NCBI GenBank assembly: GCA_024639065.1
Contig: JAHEJC010000020.1
Location: 1-33,152, forward strand
Source: Lewinellaceae bacterium
GTDB taxonomy: Bacteria > Bacteroidota > Bacteroidia > Chitinophagales > Saprospiraceae
DNA: 33,152 bases
Reading direction: 5' to 3'
The notes beneath the pieces are model-generated. The model was not told the origin of the DNA and searched no databases. It saw nothing but the letters and a program-made list of their open reading frames with translations. Shown piece after piece: positions 1-8,441 of the stretch (position 1 is the first letter of the stretch; every line of letters starts with the position of its first letter). The translations under genes and the position numbers were made by a program.

Positions 1-1172
1 GAAGTACCCAAACCGCTGGGAATGAAATCCGTATTGCGGTCCAACTCATTAATGCTCAGATTGATGATCAACTATGGTCTGATAGTTATGACCGGGATTT
101 GGGTGATCTCTTTGCTGTACAAAGTGAAATAGCCTATAAGGTGGCGGAAGCTTTGAAGATCCAGATTACGCCTGATGAATCAGAGCGAATCCTGGCATCG
201 CCCACTCATAACCTGGCTGCTTATGACCTATACGTAAAGGGACGATTTTTATGGAATAAGCGCACTGAAAAGGAATTATTTCAAAGTCTGGAGATTTTCA
301 AACAGGCGGTAAGCCTGGATCCTGAATTTGCTTTGGCATGGTCAGGAATTGCGGATGCATATAATATGCTAGAACCATATGGTTTTATACCTTCAGAGGA
401 AGCATATAGTCAAGCTAAAAAATCAGCCCTGACGGCCATTGGATTAAATAATACGTTAGCAGAAGGGCATACTTCCTTAGGTTGGGTCTATGCATTCTAC
501 GATCACGACTGGATTAAGTCAGAACGCGCTTTTGAACAAGCATTACTATATGAGCCAAATTATTCTAATGCCCATTCATGGTATGCTTGGATTCTTACAG
601 CCCAAAAAAAACTAGACCTAGCTCTATTGCATATCGAAAAAGCCCGAATACTGGATCCACTATCACACATAATCATGGCTTCCGCTGGATACATTTACAA
701 TGTTAGTGGTGAGTATTCTCGAGCAGTTAACATACTGAAATCGGGTATCGAGATGGATCCCGGGTTTCCCCGTCATCCCTACTGGTTAGGTTTTACTTAT
801 TTAAATCTAAATCAAATGGATTCTGCCAGGTTCTATTTAGAAAAAGCGGTTGAACTTTCTAATCGAAAACCTCAATATCTTGCCACATTGGGATCATTTT
901 ACGGTTCTATTGGTCAGTTTGATAACGCGCAAGGGATTCTTGATGAAATAGAAAAGTATTCGGCTGAACGATTCGTGTCAAATTTTGATATTGGTCTAGC
1001 CATGCTTGGAGTAGGTGAAGTAAACAAAGCCATGGATTTTTTTGACGAAGCTTTAGATAAAGGGGAAACCTGGCCCATTTTTATAGCAGTGGATCCTCGT
1101 TTTAAGGAAATTAGAGAACATCCTCGTATACAATCTATAATGGTAAAATTGGATATTAACCAAGCAGATTAA
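1..1172 (+). CDS. TPR-repeat protein, C-terminal part (adenylate-cyclase/TolB-like TPR regulator), 5' end outside window
   Basis: The frame is open from base 3 with no start, so the gene begins before the window. The first visible residues (GNEIRIAVQLINAQ, then LWSDSYDRDL and FAVQSEIA) match the segment that, in TolB-like/FlgO-like regulators and in TPR proteins of the CadC or Ser/Thr-kinase type, precedes a long TPR array. From about residue 60 after that motif there are several degenerate 34-residue TPR units with the usual pattern (A.....AL..DP....A). The end (DPRFKEIREHPRIQSIM) is the common closing signature of this group. A TTG at 99 is only an internal possible start and I do not use it. 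The missing N-terminus would decide between a DNA-binding regulator, a cyclase and a kinase. It is probably a cytoplasmic or membrane-bound signalling protein with a protein-binding C-terminus. Confidence 0.75.
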   Translation, partial: STQTAGNEIRIAVQLINAQIDDQLWSDSYDRDLGDLFAVQSEIAYKVAEALKIQITPDESERILASPTHNLAAYDLYVKGRFLWNKRTEKELFQSLEIFKQAVSLDPEFALAWSGIADAYNMLEPYGFIPSEEAYSQAKKSALTAIGLNNTLAEGHTSLGWVYAFYDHDWIKSERAFEQALLYEPNYSNAHSWYAWILTAQKKLDLALLHIEKARILDPLSHIIMASAGYIYNVSGEYSRAVNILKSGIEMDPGFPRHPYWLGFTYLNLNQMDSARFYLEKAVELSNRKPQYLATLGSFYGSIGQFDNAQGILDEIEKYSAERFVSNFDIGLAMLGVGEVNKAMDFFDEALDKGETWPIFIAVDPRFKEIREHPRIQSIMVKLDINQAD

Positions 1173-1257
1173 GGTCATTAACTCAAACCTTTGATACAAA
1201 ATTTAAATCGAATGAATTTGTTGATCAAGATTATAAATTTTAAAATATTTCCAAGTA

Positions 1258-3372
1258 ATGAACAGACCTCCTTTTAAAGTTCGAAATGATGGCAGAAGAA
1301 CATTCATCAAACAAAGCTTAGCGCTGGGAACGGGCATCCTATTTCTACCTCCGAACTCAGCATCAAAATCCTTTGGCATTCCAGGTACTATATTAGAACC
1401 GACTAAAATTGTTGGGCTCAAACCTTTCGATGGAGAAAACTACCTGAAGCATGCCCAATGGTATTCCGGACAAAACGTGAATGATGGTTTTTATTATGAG
1501 TTCCCTCCAGGCAGTCTAGCCGACCAGCAATATATAACCACCGATATGCTGGCGGATGGGAATACCATGATCCAGTTCAATATTGAATTGCAGGAAGGAG
1601 CGGATGGGCGAGTATTCCAATTTGCTTTTGGCGTTTTGAATCAGTGTAGTCTTCGAATGCGTTTCCCGTTACATTTAGTGGATCAAAACCGATGGCGTAT
1701 TCCCAGAGCTGGTGCTTTCTTAAAGCCGATGTGCTGGGGTGATCGTGTGGATCTTGAAAAGGTGGATCGAATGAAATTTTATATTCACCGGAAGAGTGAT
1801 CAGCCTTCCAAATTTTGCCTCACGCCGGTGAATGTTACCCAAGAGGATGTACCGGTGGTTGAACATCCGGTATTACCTAAAGGAAAATTGTTGGATTCGA
1901 TGGGTCAAAGCATGATCCATTCCTGGAAAGGAAAGACCTCCGGCTTGGATGAGATGAAATCCAATCTCCAACAGCGGTTGAAAAAATCGAATCATACTTT
2001 TCCCACACATTTTTCAAAATGGGGTGGTTGGCAAAAGAAAAAGTTACGTGAAGGAAGTGGATTTTTCGGTGCGCACCAAGATGATAATAGATGGTGGCTG
2101 GTTGATCCGGATGGATATTTGTTTTGGAGTGCCGGCATTGATTCGGTAAGGGTAGATACTTCGGCCAATATTCATTTATTAGAAGATGCCCTGGAATTCT
2201 TGCCTGCACAGGATGGTGAGTTCGCCGAAGTGTTTTCAGAAAATCAGGGACAGCTGCACCTGAATTATTTGGCTGCTAATTATATCCGGACTTTCGGATC
2301 GAATGGTTGGAGAGACAAGTGGGCGACCATCGCCTTAGACGAACTCAAAAGACTGCGGTTCAATACGGTGGGCAATTGGTCGGAATGGGGATATGCCTCT
2401 AAAGCAAAGTTCCCCTACGTTCGTCCCATGCACTTTACTGCTGACCTGACCACAAACATTTACCGGGATTTCCCGGATGTCTTTCATCCTGATTTTGAAA
2501 AAGATGGGGCAGCCTACGCCCAAACACTGGTTGAGACCAAAGATGATCCAGCACTGATCGGTTACTTTATGATGAATGAACCTACCTGGGCGTTTTCGAG
2601 AGAATTGCCTGCCGTGGGAATGCTATATAATAACCAAGCATCCGCTACCCGAACCCACCTTGCTGAGTTCTTAAAGAAAAAATATGTTTCAAAAGAAAAA
2701 CTTGCAGCAAACTGGAATATGGATGTGAATTTTAAGGCGATAGAAAAGGGTAAATGGCAAGGTGAATTTTCAAAGGAAGCACTAAGTGATCTGGAGTTGT
2801 TCAGCGAGCTCATGGTGGAAAAATATTTTGGAAGCCTTTCCGCAGCCTGCAAAAAAGTAGATCCCAATCACTTGAATCTGGGTATACGCTATCAAGGAGT
2901 CCCACCCCAGTGGGCAGTAGCAGGCATGAAATCATTCGATGTTTTCAGCATGAACAATTACCGCGAAAAGGTGCCTTTTGAGGTCACCCAAGAAATACAT
3001 GCGTTGTTACAGATGCCGGTAATGATCGGGGAATGGCACTTCGGGGCTTTGGATGTGGGACTACCGTCATCAGGCATTGGCCATGTGCGTACCCAAGCAG
3101 ATCGGGGTAAAGCCTATCGGGTGTATTTTGAAGATGCTGCGGCCAATCCTTATTGTGTCGGGGTACACTGGTTTGTGCTCTATGATCAATCGGCTATCGG
3201 CCGGTTTGATGGAGAGAATTACAACATTGGCTTTTTAGATATTTGTAACCGGCCGCATCAGGCGATTTGCAGCGCTGCAATGAAAAGCCACGAGTCCATG
3301 TATGAAATCGCAACTGGGAAGATCAAGCCATATAATGATGCACCGGAATATTTGCCGAAACTGTTTATATGA
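1258..3372 (+). CDS. Tat-exported clan GH-A glycoside hydrolase, beta-agarase-like (GH50/GH42-related)
   Basis: 704 residues. The N-terminus carries a twin-arginine signal (GRRTFIKQ at 12-19, then a hydrophobic stretch ending near residue 36). Residues 65-195 look like a beta-sandwich domain. The catalytic (beta/alpha)8 part starts with WWLVDPDGYLFWSAGID (279-295), a phrase typical of agarase-type enzymes. Two glutamates fit clan GH-A: MMNEPTW (E441, likely acid/base) and MIGEWHFG (E592, likely nucleophile). The C-terminal WFVLYDQSAIGRFDGENYNIGF stretch (from residue 638) is also seen in GH50-like agarases. By family knowledge it would hydrolyse a beta-linked galactan or related polysaccharide in the periplasm or outside. 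The exact GH family and substrate are not certain. A decayed copy of its 3' end lies at 4365-4480. It converges with a lipoprotein gene across a shared hairpin. Confidence 0.75.
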   Translation: MNRPPFKVRNDGRRTFIKQSLALGTGILFLPPNSASKSFGIPGTILEPTKIVGLKPFDGENYLKHAQWYSGQNVNDGFYYEFPPGSLADQQYITTDMLADGNTMIQFNIELQEGADGRVFQFAFGVLNQCSLRMRFPLHLVDQNRWRIPRAGAFLKPMCWGDRVDLEKVDRMKFYIHRKSDQPSKFCLTPVNVTQEDVPVVEHPVLPKGKLLDSMGQSMIHSWKGKTSGLDEMKSNLQQRLKKSNHTFPTHFSKWGGWQKKKLREGSGFFGAHQDDNRWWLVDPDGYLFWSAGIDSVRVDTSANIHLLEDALEFLPAQDGEFAEVFSENQGQLHLNYLAANYIRTFGSNGWRDKWATIALDELKRLRFNTVGNWSEWGYASKAKFPYVRPMHFTADLTTNIYRDFPDVFHPDFEKDGAAYAQTLVETKDDPALIGYFMMNEPTWAFSRELPAVGMLYNNQASATRTHLAEFLKKKYVSKEKLAANWNMDVNFKAIEKGKWQGEFSKEALSDLELFSELMVEKYFGSLSAACKKVDPNHLNLGIRYQGVPPQWAVAGMKSFDVFSMNNYREKVPFEVTQEIHALLQMPVMIGEWHFGALDVGLPSSGIGHVRTQADRGKAYRVYFEDAAANPYCVGVHWFVLYDQSAIGRFDGENYNIGFLDICNRPHQAICSAAMKSHESMYEIATGKIKPYNDAPEYLPKLFI

Positions 3373-3402
3373 TCCGAATCAGAATTACCTGTATTATAAT
3401 AT

Positions 3403-3440
3403 AAAAAGTCACCCTCTCTATTTCAATAGGGTGACCTTTT
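3403..3440. terminator. Bidirectional hairpin terminator between converging genes
   Basis: Stem 3403-3415 pairs with 3428-3440 (GTCACCCT against AGGGTGAC), with A-rich and T-rich flanks on both sides and a 12-nt loop. It sits between the glycoside hydrolase stop (3372) and the lipoprotein stop (3471), so it can end transcription from both sides. A degraded version lies at 5537-5575. Confidence 0.8.
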
Positions 3441-3470
3441 GTTTAGCTTAATATTCTATTAAGCTCGATA

Positions 3471-4082
3471 TCATTTACGATTTCCTTTGATCATGGTTAT
3501 GGTTCCCTCCCAATGGTGATGTGAATAGGGATCTAAAGCACTGTTGTAGTCATCTGTCATTCCTTCTCCAGTTGCACCTTCAAACCTTCCGGTACCTCCC
3601 AATATTTCAAACGGATCTCTCCAATGGGAAGTTACATATTCCGGATGATCGTCCATACGGCCAGGAACTACGGTACCTGAAGCGGAAACAAATAGTGAGT
3701 CCCCATTTGCCGCTATTATATAGGCTGTGGCATCCGGATCACCATAAATAAAGGATCCATCAGGTTGAGGTGTTCCGCAAAAATCGAAGTGGATGGTAGA
3801 TCTTCCCACATGTGTGCCAGTCCCCTCACCATCGACAATGACATTCACTTGACCTGGGCATCTAGCTCCAAAAGGTCCATACTCGCCAACGTAATCAACC
3901 TTAAATGGTACAGTTACCTCAATAGGCTGTATTGAGGGTGTCTTCATTTGATTATAGGGTTGAGCATTTAGATCAGTCACCGATAATTCCTGATCTGTAA
4001 CCAGAGAATCCTTTTCACAAGAATATAGGCCTAACATGAAAAGAACTCCGACTGATAATAATAAAAGTTTTAATTGCTTCAT
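3471..4082 (-). CDS. Exported lipoprotein, beta-barrel-like, unknown function
   Basis: 203 residues from the ATG at 4082; a longer frame reaches 4145, but only the start at 4082 gives a clean lipoprotein signal (MKQLKLLLL..., lipobox LYSC with Cys22). After the Cys comes a low-complexity linker, then a domain beginning VPFKVDYVGEYGPFG. The motif ILGGTGRFEGATGEG near the C-terminus resembles the GGTG.F.GATG turn seen in small secreted allene-oxide-cyclase-like barrels, but I cannot assign a family firmly. The C-terminal HHHWEGTITM segment ends it. It converges with the glycoside hydrolase, so it is not in the same transcript. A partial, frameshifted paralogue lies at 5596-5824 in the same orientation. 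No Shine-Dalgarno is visible, as is usual in this phylum. Confidence 0.75.
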   Translation of the reverse strand: MKQLKLLLLSVGVLFMLGLYSCEKDSLVTDQELSVTDLNAQPYNQMKTPSIQPIEVTVPFKVDYVGEYGPFGARCPGQVNVIVDGEGTGTHVGRSTIHFDFCGTPQPDGSFIYGDPDATAYIIAANGDSLFVSASGTVVPGRMDDHPEYVTSHWRDPFEILGGTGRFEGATGEGMTDDYNSALDPYSHHHWEGTITMIKGNRK

Positions 4083-4364
4083 ATCACTAAATTTTAATTT
4101 ATAATAATAGTAGCGCTTAGTTGGATTTAGACAATAGACATTCAATAAATCTCAAATTATGTATGTGCCTATTTCTAATTCCGGCCAAGAGACAACCTGT
4201 GATCTTCTCACCAGAAAATGACTGTACCTATGAGTATGATAGTCTTCAACCCATTGAAGTCTCTGAGCTTTGTTGTAGGATAATACTAGATCTTAAGGTA
4301 CTTATATATAAAAATTATTCTTATAATCAAATGATTAATATCATGCTACAAAAAAATGACTTGC

Positions 4365-4480
4365 TTTATACATGGGTTTGTATTAAAGGTTATTCAGCAA
4401 TCTGCCGGTTTGGAGAGAATTACAACATCGGATTTTTGGATATTTTGTAATCGAACGTTTCAAGTAATTTCTTCTTTCAA
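4365..4480 (+). pseudogene. Relic of a second copy of the glycoside hydrolase 3' end
   Basis: Translation gives YSAICRFGENYNIGFLDI, nearly the same as QSAIGRFDGENYNIGFLDI at the end of the intact enzyme (bases 3187-3240). One codon is missing (D of FDGEN). An extra T in the run after GATATT then causes a frameshift and stop; removing it restores DICNRTFQVIS, which aligns with DICNRPHQAIC of the intact gene. Homology on both sides of the frameshift shows this is a true decayed copy and not convergence. Only about 40 codons remain recognisable; the rest of the copy is gone. No catalytic residues are left. Confidence 0.85.
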
Positions 4481-4656
4481 CTTATTTACTTTTTCGCCAT
4501 ACCTCTTCTCTCGTGATTAAGATCATTGATTAATCATTATCCAGGACTTAACTTTGCATCTGCTTCCACTCAGATACTTAAATTAAATATTATTGGATTC
4601 AAATCCACACGGTTCATAATGAACATTCTTGATTTTCTAACCAAAAAAACTGTGTC

Positions 4657-5310
4657 ATGAAAGCTTTCAAAAACTCAATTATTTTGTCTTTACTATTTTT
4701 ATTAAACTCAAATCTAAATGCCCAGATAGTCAATAGTATTTCGATCAATTCCGATGATCCAAAAGGCGTTTTACATGTGAAGCAAGGTATAGAAACTGGA
4801 GGCTGTATTGAATGTAAAGAACTTGGAATTGTACTGGAAGATTCTGATGCAGATGATCGCTGGCATATTTTTAATTCTGGAACCTCAGGAGCTATGATTT
4901 TTTGGTTGTTTGGGGCAAATGATAATATTCTTACAGCTTCGGCTATTCTCAATGAATCAGGGGTTTGGAGTGGTTCCGATATTAGATTTAAAGAAAAAAT
5001 AGGCTATTTAAATCATAAAAAGATTCTTCCAAAAATTATGCAATTGAAGCCAGCAGAATACCAATTCAGAAATGGTCATGATCTGAGACCTTCTTTGGGA
5101 TTCGTTGCTCAAGATGTTGAAGAGATTCTACCTGCGTTTGTTAAGACTGATGATAGAGGTAATCGACTTTTGAATTATAGTTATTTCTCAGTGTTAGCTA
5201 TTAAGGGTGTCCAGGAAGTTCATCATGAGAATCAATTTCTACGAAAAGAAGTTGATATGCTACAATCTCGTATGGAGAAGCTGGAGAAATTACTTATTGA
5301 TCGTCAATAA
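4657..5310 (+). CDS. Secreted protein with C-terminal peptidase S74 (intramolecular chaperone) domain
   Basis: 217 residues with a Sec signal (MKAFKNSIILSLLFLL..., cleavage near LNAQ, residue 23). The short N-terminal part (DPKGVLHVKQG...) resembles the adhesin/tail-fibre stalk modules common in this phylum. Residues 106-185 are the S74 domain: GSDIRFKEKI holds the expected Ser107/Lys112 pair (Ser and Lys five apart), followed by LKPAEYQFRNG and LGFVAQDVEEILP. The C-terminus (190-217) is a predicted coiled coil. In phage tail spikes this domain trims itself off after trimer folding. Here there is no phage context, so the product is probably a trimeric surface or secreted protein. The gene lies between two relics of a neighbouring duplication, which suggests later insertion or rearrangement. 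Confidence 0.85.
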   Translation: MKAFKNSIILSLLFLLNSNLNAQIVNSISINSDDPKGVLHVKQGIETGGCIECKELGIVLEDSDADDRWHIFNSGTSGAMIFWLFGANDNILTASAILNESGVWSGSDIRFKEKIGYLNHKKILPKIMQLKPAEYQFRNGHDLRPSLGFVAQDVEEILPAFVKTDDRGNRLLNYSYFSVLAIKGVQEVHHENQFLRKEVDMLQSRMEKLEKLLIDRQ

Positions 5311-5536
5311 TTTTAATAAAGGAAATTTCAGATCAAGTTGAATCAAACAAACTAAAATTTCCAATATCATAAGATAAAGCATAGTGCATAGTAAGGTCGT
5401 CAAATCCTATTAAATCATGGCGATATTAGTTTCCAAATACTATGACATTGCCAACCAAAAGGATTAAATGCAAATTTAATTCAGACTAGATGAACTTTAG
5501 ATTTACTCACCCTAATTGTAGTTTAATTAATACAAT
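5311..5536. other. Intergenic, no gene seen
   Basis: AT-rich stretch between the S74 gene and the duplicated terminator relic. No reading frame, tRNA or clear repeat is visible. Confidence 0.5.
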
Positions 5537-5575
5537 AAAAAGCCACCTACCTTAGGCTCTGGTAGATGAACTTTT
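5537..5575. repeat. Degraded copy of the terminator at 3403-3440
   Basis: AAAAAGCCACCTACC and GGTAGATGAACTTTT form a weakened hairpin in the same position relative to the lipoprotein relic as the intact terminator has to the intact lipoprotein. The stem now has several mismatches. It supports a block duplication reaching past the gene end. Confidence 0.7.
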
Positions 5576-5595
5576 ATTTAACTTAGAATTTATAA

Positions 5596-5824
5596 GCTTT
5601 ACCTAATTTGAGATTTTCTTTTATCATGGATATGGTTCTATCCCAATGGTGATGCGAATATGGATCTAAATCACTATTGTAATCATTCCTTCTCCAGTTG
5701 CACCTTCAAACCTTCCGGTTCCTCCCAATATTTCAAAAGGATCTCTCCAATGGGAGGTCACATGTTCTAGATGATCATCCATTCGGCCAAGAACAACTCT
5801 TCCTGTAGCAGAAATAAATATTGA
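5596..5824 (-). pseudogene. Truncated, frameshifted paralogue of the lipoprotein at 3471-4082
   Basis: Bases 5596-5824 align over their whole length with about 3468-3695, by eye about four bases in five identical, including the end of the reading frame. A 7-base deletion (GTAGTCATCTGTCATT in the intact copy, GTAATCATT here, near 5682) lies between TCAT direct repeats and breaks the frame. Homology stops abruptly at about 5824, so the N-terminal two thirds and the signal peptide are missing. The molybdopterin subunit gene ends 24 bases further on. It is non-functional as a lipoprotein gene. Confidence 0.88.
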
Positions 5825-5847
5825 AAAAGTCTAATCACTTTTTAGGT

Positions 5848-7983
5848 TTAAATAATCCCATCCATATCAATAGGGAGCTTTCTTATTCTTTTGCCTGTTA
5901 AGTCAAAAATAGCATTTGCCAGAGCCGGTGCTACTGTTGGCAGACCGGATTCACCTGCGCCATCAGGTGGCGCCTCGCTTTTAAGAATAAGAGTTTCTAT
6001 TTCAGGACATTGACTGATCTTTAATTGTGGATAGGAGTCAAAATTTTGTTCAACAATAGATCCATTCTCTATGGTCAGTCCTGCATAGGCAGCGCCCAGG
6101 CCCATTACTATGGATCCTTCAGTCTGCGCTTTAACCGTATTTGGATTAATGCATATTCCCAAATCTAATACCGTGGTAATCTTTGTCGGTACCACGCTTT
6201 TGCCTTTTTGCATCACTTCAATGACCATAGCGAAAAAGGCACCGGATCTTTCAGCTGTGGCGATGCCTCTGCCGGTTCCTTTTGGTCTGGGTGCGTTCCA
6301 GTTGGTGATTTTTGCTACTTCCGACAATACTCGTCGATATCTGGGATGATCGAGCATATCTAATCTGAATTTAACCGGATCCTTCCCTGCCAGGTGTGCC
6401 AGTTCATCGATGAAACTCTCATGAGCAAAAGGATTCGTAGAGTGGTATACAGCCCTCCAGTACGATATCGGGACATGTCTCTTGCGGAGCACACCTTTTA
6501 CTGATAAATTAGGTATTAAATATTCCGTATTTATCCCGCCCATTAACTGGCGGCCGGCAGTCATGTTATCACCGGTTTGGTTTCTGATCTCCTGGGCAAT
6601 GACTTTATGTTCCAGGGCATTAATTTTTCCACTTACATCCAGGACCGCTTTGCACACATTCAGACTGCAAGCGCGGAAGGGTCCTTGAGTCTGGTCATCT
6701 TCACGGGTCCAGATTACTTTTACAGGCGCACCGGATTTCTTGGAAAGATCGGCAGCTTCCTCAGCGACATCGGTCATTGACCTTCGTCCGAATCCACCTC
6801 CCATAAAGGTGTAATTAATCTTTATAGCGTTTTCTGGGATTTCATATTTTTTAGAAAGGAAGGAACGGATGCCATTGGGATTTTGTGTTGATCCCCAAAA
6901 TTCAGCACTGTTATCTTTAATACTCACCATGGCATTCATGGGTTCCATGGGGACATGGGCCTGGTAGGGGGTTTCGTAAGCCGCTTCTATTACAGTGCTA
7001 TTACCTTTAAAGACATTCTTCACGTCTCCTTTACCGAATAGTTCATCTCCGTCTTTCTTGGCGGCCTCATAGGAATCGCCTGTTATCGTCTCATTGGAAA
7101 TTTCTTCAAGGTTTAAAGTGTCCCATTCTATGTTGAGAGCCTTTCTTCCCTGAACAGCGGACCAGTAGTTTTCTGCCAAAACCGCCACACCTTCTCGCTT
7201 GCGACCATACACCTCTCTCTCGGTTCGGAAAACAAATTTCACTCCCGGCACTTTGAGGGTTTCTGAATCATCATAACTTTTTACTTTTCCGAGAAATACT
7301 GATGATCGCTCGACGGACGCATATAACATTCCCGGAGTATAGAGGTCTATTCCGAATTTTGCTTCGCCGTTGGTCTTGAGTGGAATATCTTTCCTGAATA
7401 CAGGTTTTCCAATGATCTTAAAATCCTTTGGATCCTTGAGTGGTGGATTTTCTAATGGTTCCAATTTGTTGGCCTCTTCGACCAGTTGCCCGTAGGTTAA
7501 GACTTTCCCATCCTCGCTGATAACGGATCCATTACTAGCTTTACATTGATCAACTCCTATGTTCCAGGTATTTGCTGCTGCCTGTTTCAGCAGCTCTCTC
7601 GCAGCAGCACCCATCTTCCTCAATTTTTCAAACTCAGTTTGTATGCTCCGGCTACCTACTACCATTTGACTTCCATACAGGTCACGACTAGCTTCAGATT
7701 GTCTGATTTCAACACGATCTATATCCACTTCCAATTCTTCTGCAAGTATCATGGGGATGGATTGAAAGGTCCCTTGTCCCATCTCGGGCCGATGATTGTA
7801 TAAGATAATGCTGTTGTCCAGACCAATGGAGATGAATTGGTTTAGATCAAGTCCAGCCAAATCTGCGGAGACCTTAGTGATCACTTGTTGGTCACCATTA
7901 GGGCCAGGTACGCACCCAACCACAAGAAAAGCCCCCGATACGGAAGACAAATGGATAAATTTTCTTCTAGAAATTTGTTCCAT
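5848..7983 (-). CDS. iorB: Isoquinoline 1-oxidoreductase-type molybdopterin-binding subunit (IorB-like)
   Basis: 711 residues from the ATG at 7983, chosen because it lies 2 bases after the stop of the upstream subunit and starts directly with a Tat signal (SRRKFIHLS); a longer frame to 8040 would overlap that gene. The signal ends in VVGC, so a lipid anchor at Cys24 is possible. Family features are the Mo-cofactor motif MGGGFGRRS, VPMEPMNAMV, and GAGESGLPTVAPALANAI near the C-terminus with the catalytic Glu of the xanthine dehydrogenase family. IorB-type enzymes hydroxylate or oxidise N-heterocycles or aldehydes with water as oxygen donor and pass electrons through the [2Fe-2S] subunit; they lack the FAD subunit, and none is encoded here. 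The true substrate is unknown. Maturation proteins are not in the window. Confidence 0.88.
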   Translation of the reverse strand: MEQISRRKFIHLSSVSGAFLVVGCVPGPNGDQQVITKVSADLAGLDLNQFISIGLDNSIILYNHRPEMGQGTFQSIPMILAEELEVDIDRVEIRQSEASRDLYGSQMVVGSRSIQTEFEKLRKMGAAARELLKQAAANTWNIGVDQCKASNGSVISEDGKVLTYGQLVEEANKLEPLENPPLKDPKDFKIIGKPVFRKDIPLKTNGEAKFGIDLYTPGMLYASVERSSVFLGKVKSYDDSETLKVPGVKFVFRTEREVYGRKREGVAVLAENYWSAVQGRKALNIEWDTLNLEEISNETITGDSYEAAKKDGDELFGKGDVKNVFKGNSTVIEAAYETPYQAHVPMEPMNAMVSIKDNSAEFWGSTQNPNGIRSFLSKKYEIPENAIKINYTFMGGGFGRRSMTDVAEEAADLSKKSGAPVKVIWTREDDQTQGPFRACSLNVCKAVLDVSGKINALEHKVIAQEIRNQTGDNMTAGRQLMGGINTEYLIPNLSVKGVLRKRHVPISYWRAVYHSTNPFAHESFIDELAHLAGKDPVKFRLDMLDHPRYRRVLSEVAKITNWNAPRPKGTGRGIATAERSGAFFAMVIEVMQKGKSVVPTKITTVLDLGICINPNTVKAQTEGSIVMGLGAAYAGLTIENGSIVEQNFDSYPQLKISQCPEIETLILKSEAPPDGAGESGLPTVAPALANAIFDLTGKRIRKLPIDMDGII

Positions 7984-7985
7984 AT

Positions 7986-8441
7986 CTACATTTTTATCGA
8001 TTGTTTGATGGCTTTTTTTATCCTGGGATAACACCCGCACCGACAGAGTACCAGATTTAAAGCATTATCAATCTCCTCATCAGACGGGTTCGGGTTCTTC
8101 TTTAGCATGGCGGCTGTGCTCATGATCTGACCCGACTGACAATAACCGCATTGGGGAACCTGTTCTTGAATCCAGGCCAATTGCACCGGGTGATCATTAT
8201 TTTTTGACAGTCCTTCAATAGTAGTGATTTCTTGGTCTACAATAGTTCCTGTTGGTATTACACATGACCGAACAGATTCACCATTCAGATGAACAGTGCA
8301 AGAGCCACATTGAGCGATACCACATCCATATTTTGTACCGGTTAGTCCTAAATGATCCCGGATGGTCCAAAGCAATGGCATATTGGGATCTACATCTATT
8401 TCTCTGATTTGTCCGTTAATCTTAAGTGATATTTTGGCCAT
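7986..8441 (-). CDS. iorA: (2Fe-2S)-binding subunit of molybdenum hydroxylase (IorA-like)
   Basis: 151 residues, the normal length. The N-terminal plant-type ferredoxin fold has YGCGIAQCGSC followed by a fourth Cys in SVRSC. The C-terminal helical domain holds the second cluster, CGYCQSGQ and LCRCGCYPR. It has no signal peptide of its own, so it is probably co-exported with the Tat-bearing large subunit (hitchhiker export, as known for related enzymes). It is first in a two-gene operon, and 2 bases separate its stop from the start of the large subunit, which implies translational coupling. The role is to carry electrons from the Mo site to an outside acceptor, possibly a cytochrome. Confidence 0.92.
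   Translation of the reverse strand: MAKISLKINGQIREIDVDPNMPLLWTIRDHLGLTGTKYGCGIAQCGSCTVHLNGESVRSCVIPTGTIVDQEITTIEGLSKNNDHPVQLAWIQEQVPQCGYCQSGQIMSTAAMLKKNPNPSDEEIDNALNLVLCRCGCYPRIKKAIKQSIKM

Noticed and set aside
1877-2867. Several antisense open frames of 60-110 codons within the glycoside hydrolase gene
   Set aside because: They are shadows of the real gene in other frames, without starts, signals or recognisable domains.
4121-4364. Open frame upstream of the hydrolase relic containing SLQPIEV, similar to SIQPIEV in the neighbouring lipoprotein
   Set aside because: Only five to seven residues match and the strand is opposite; it is most likely chance.
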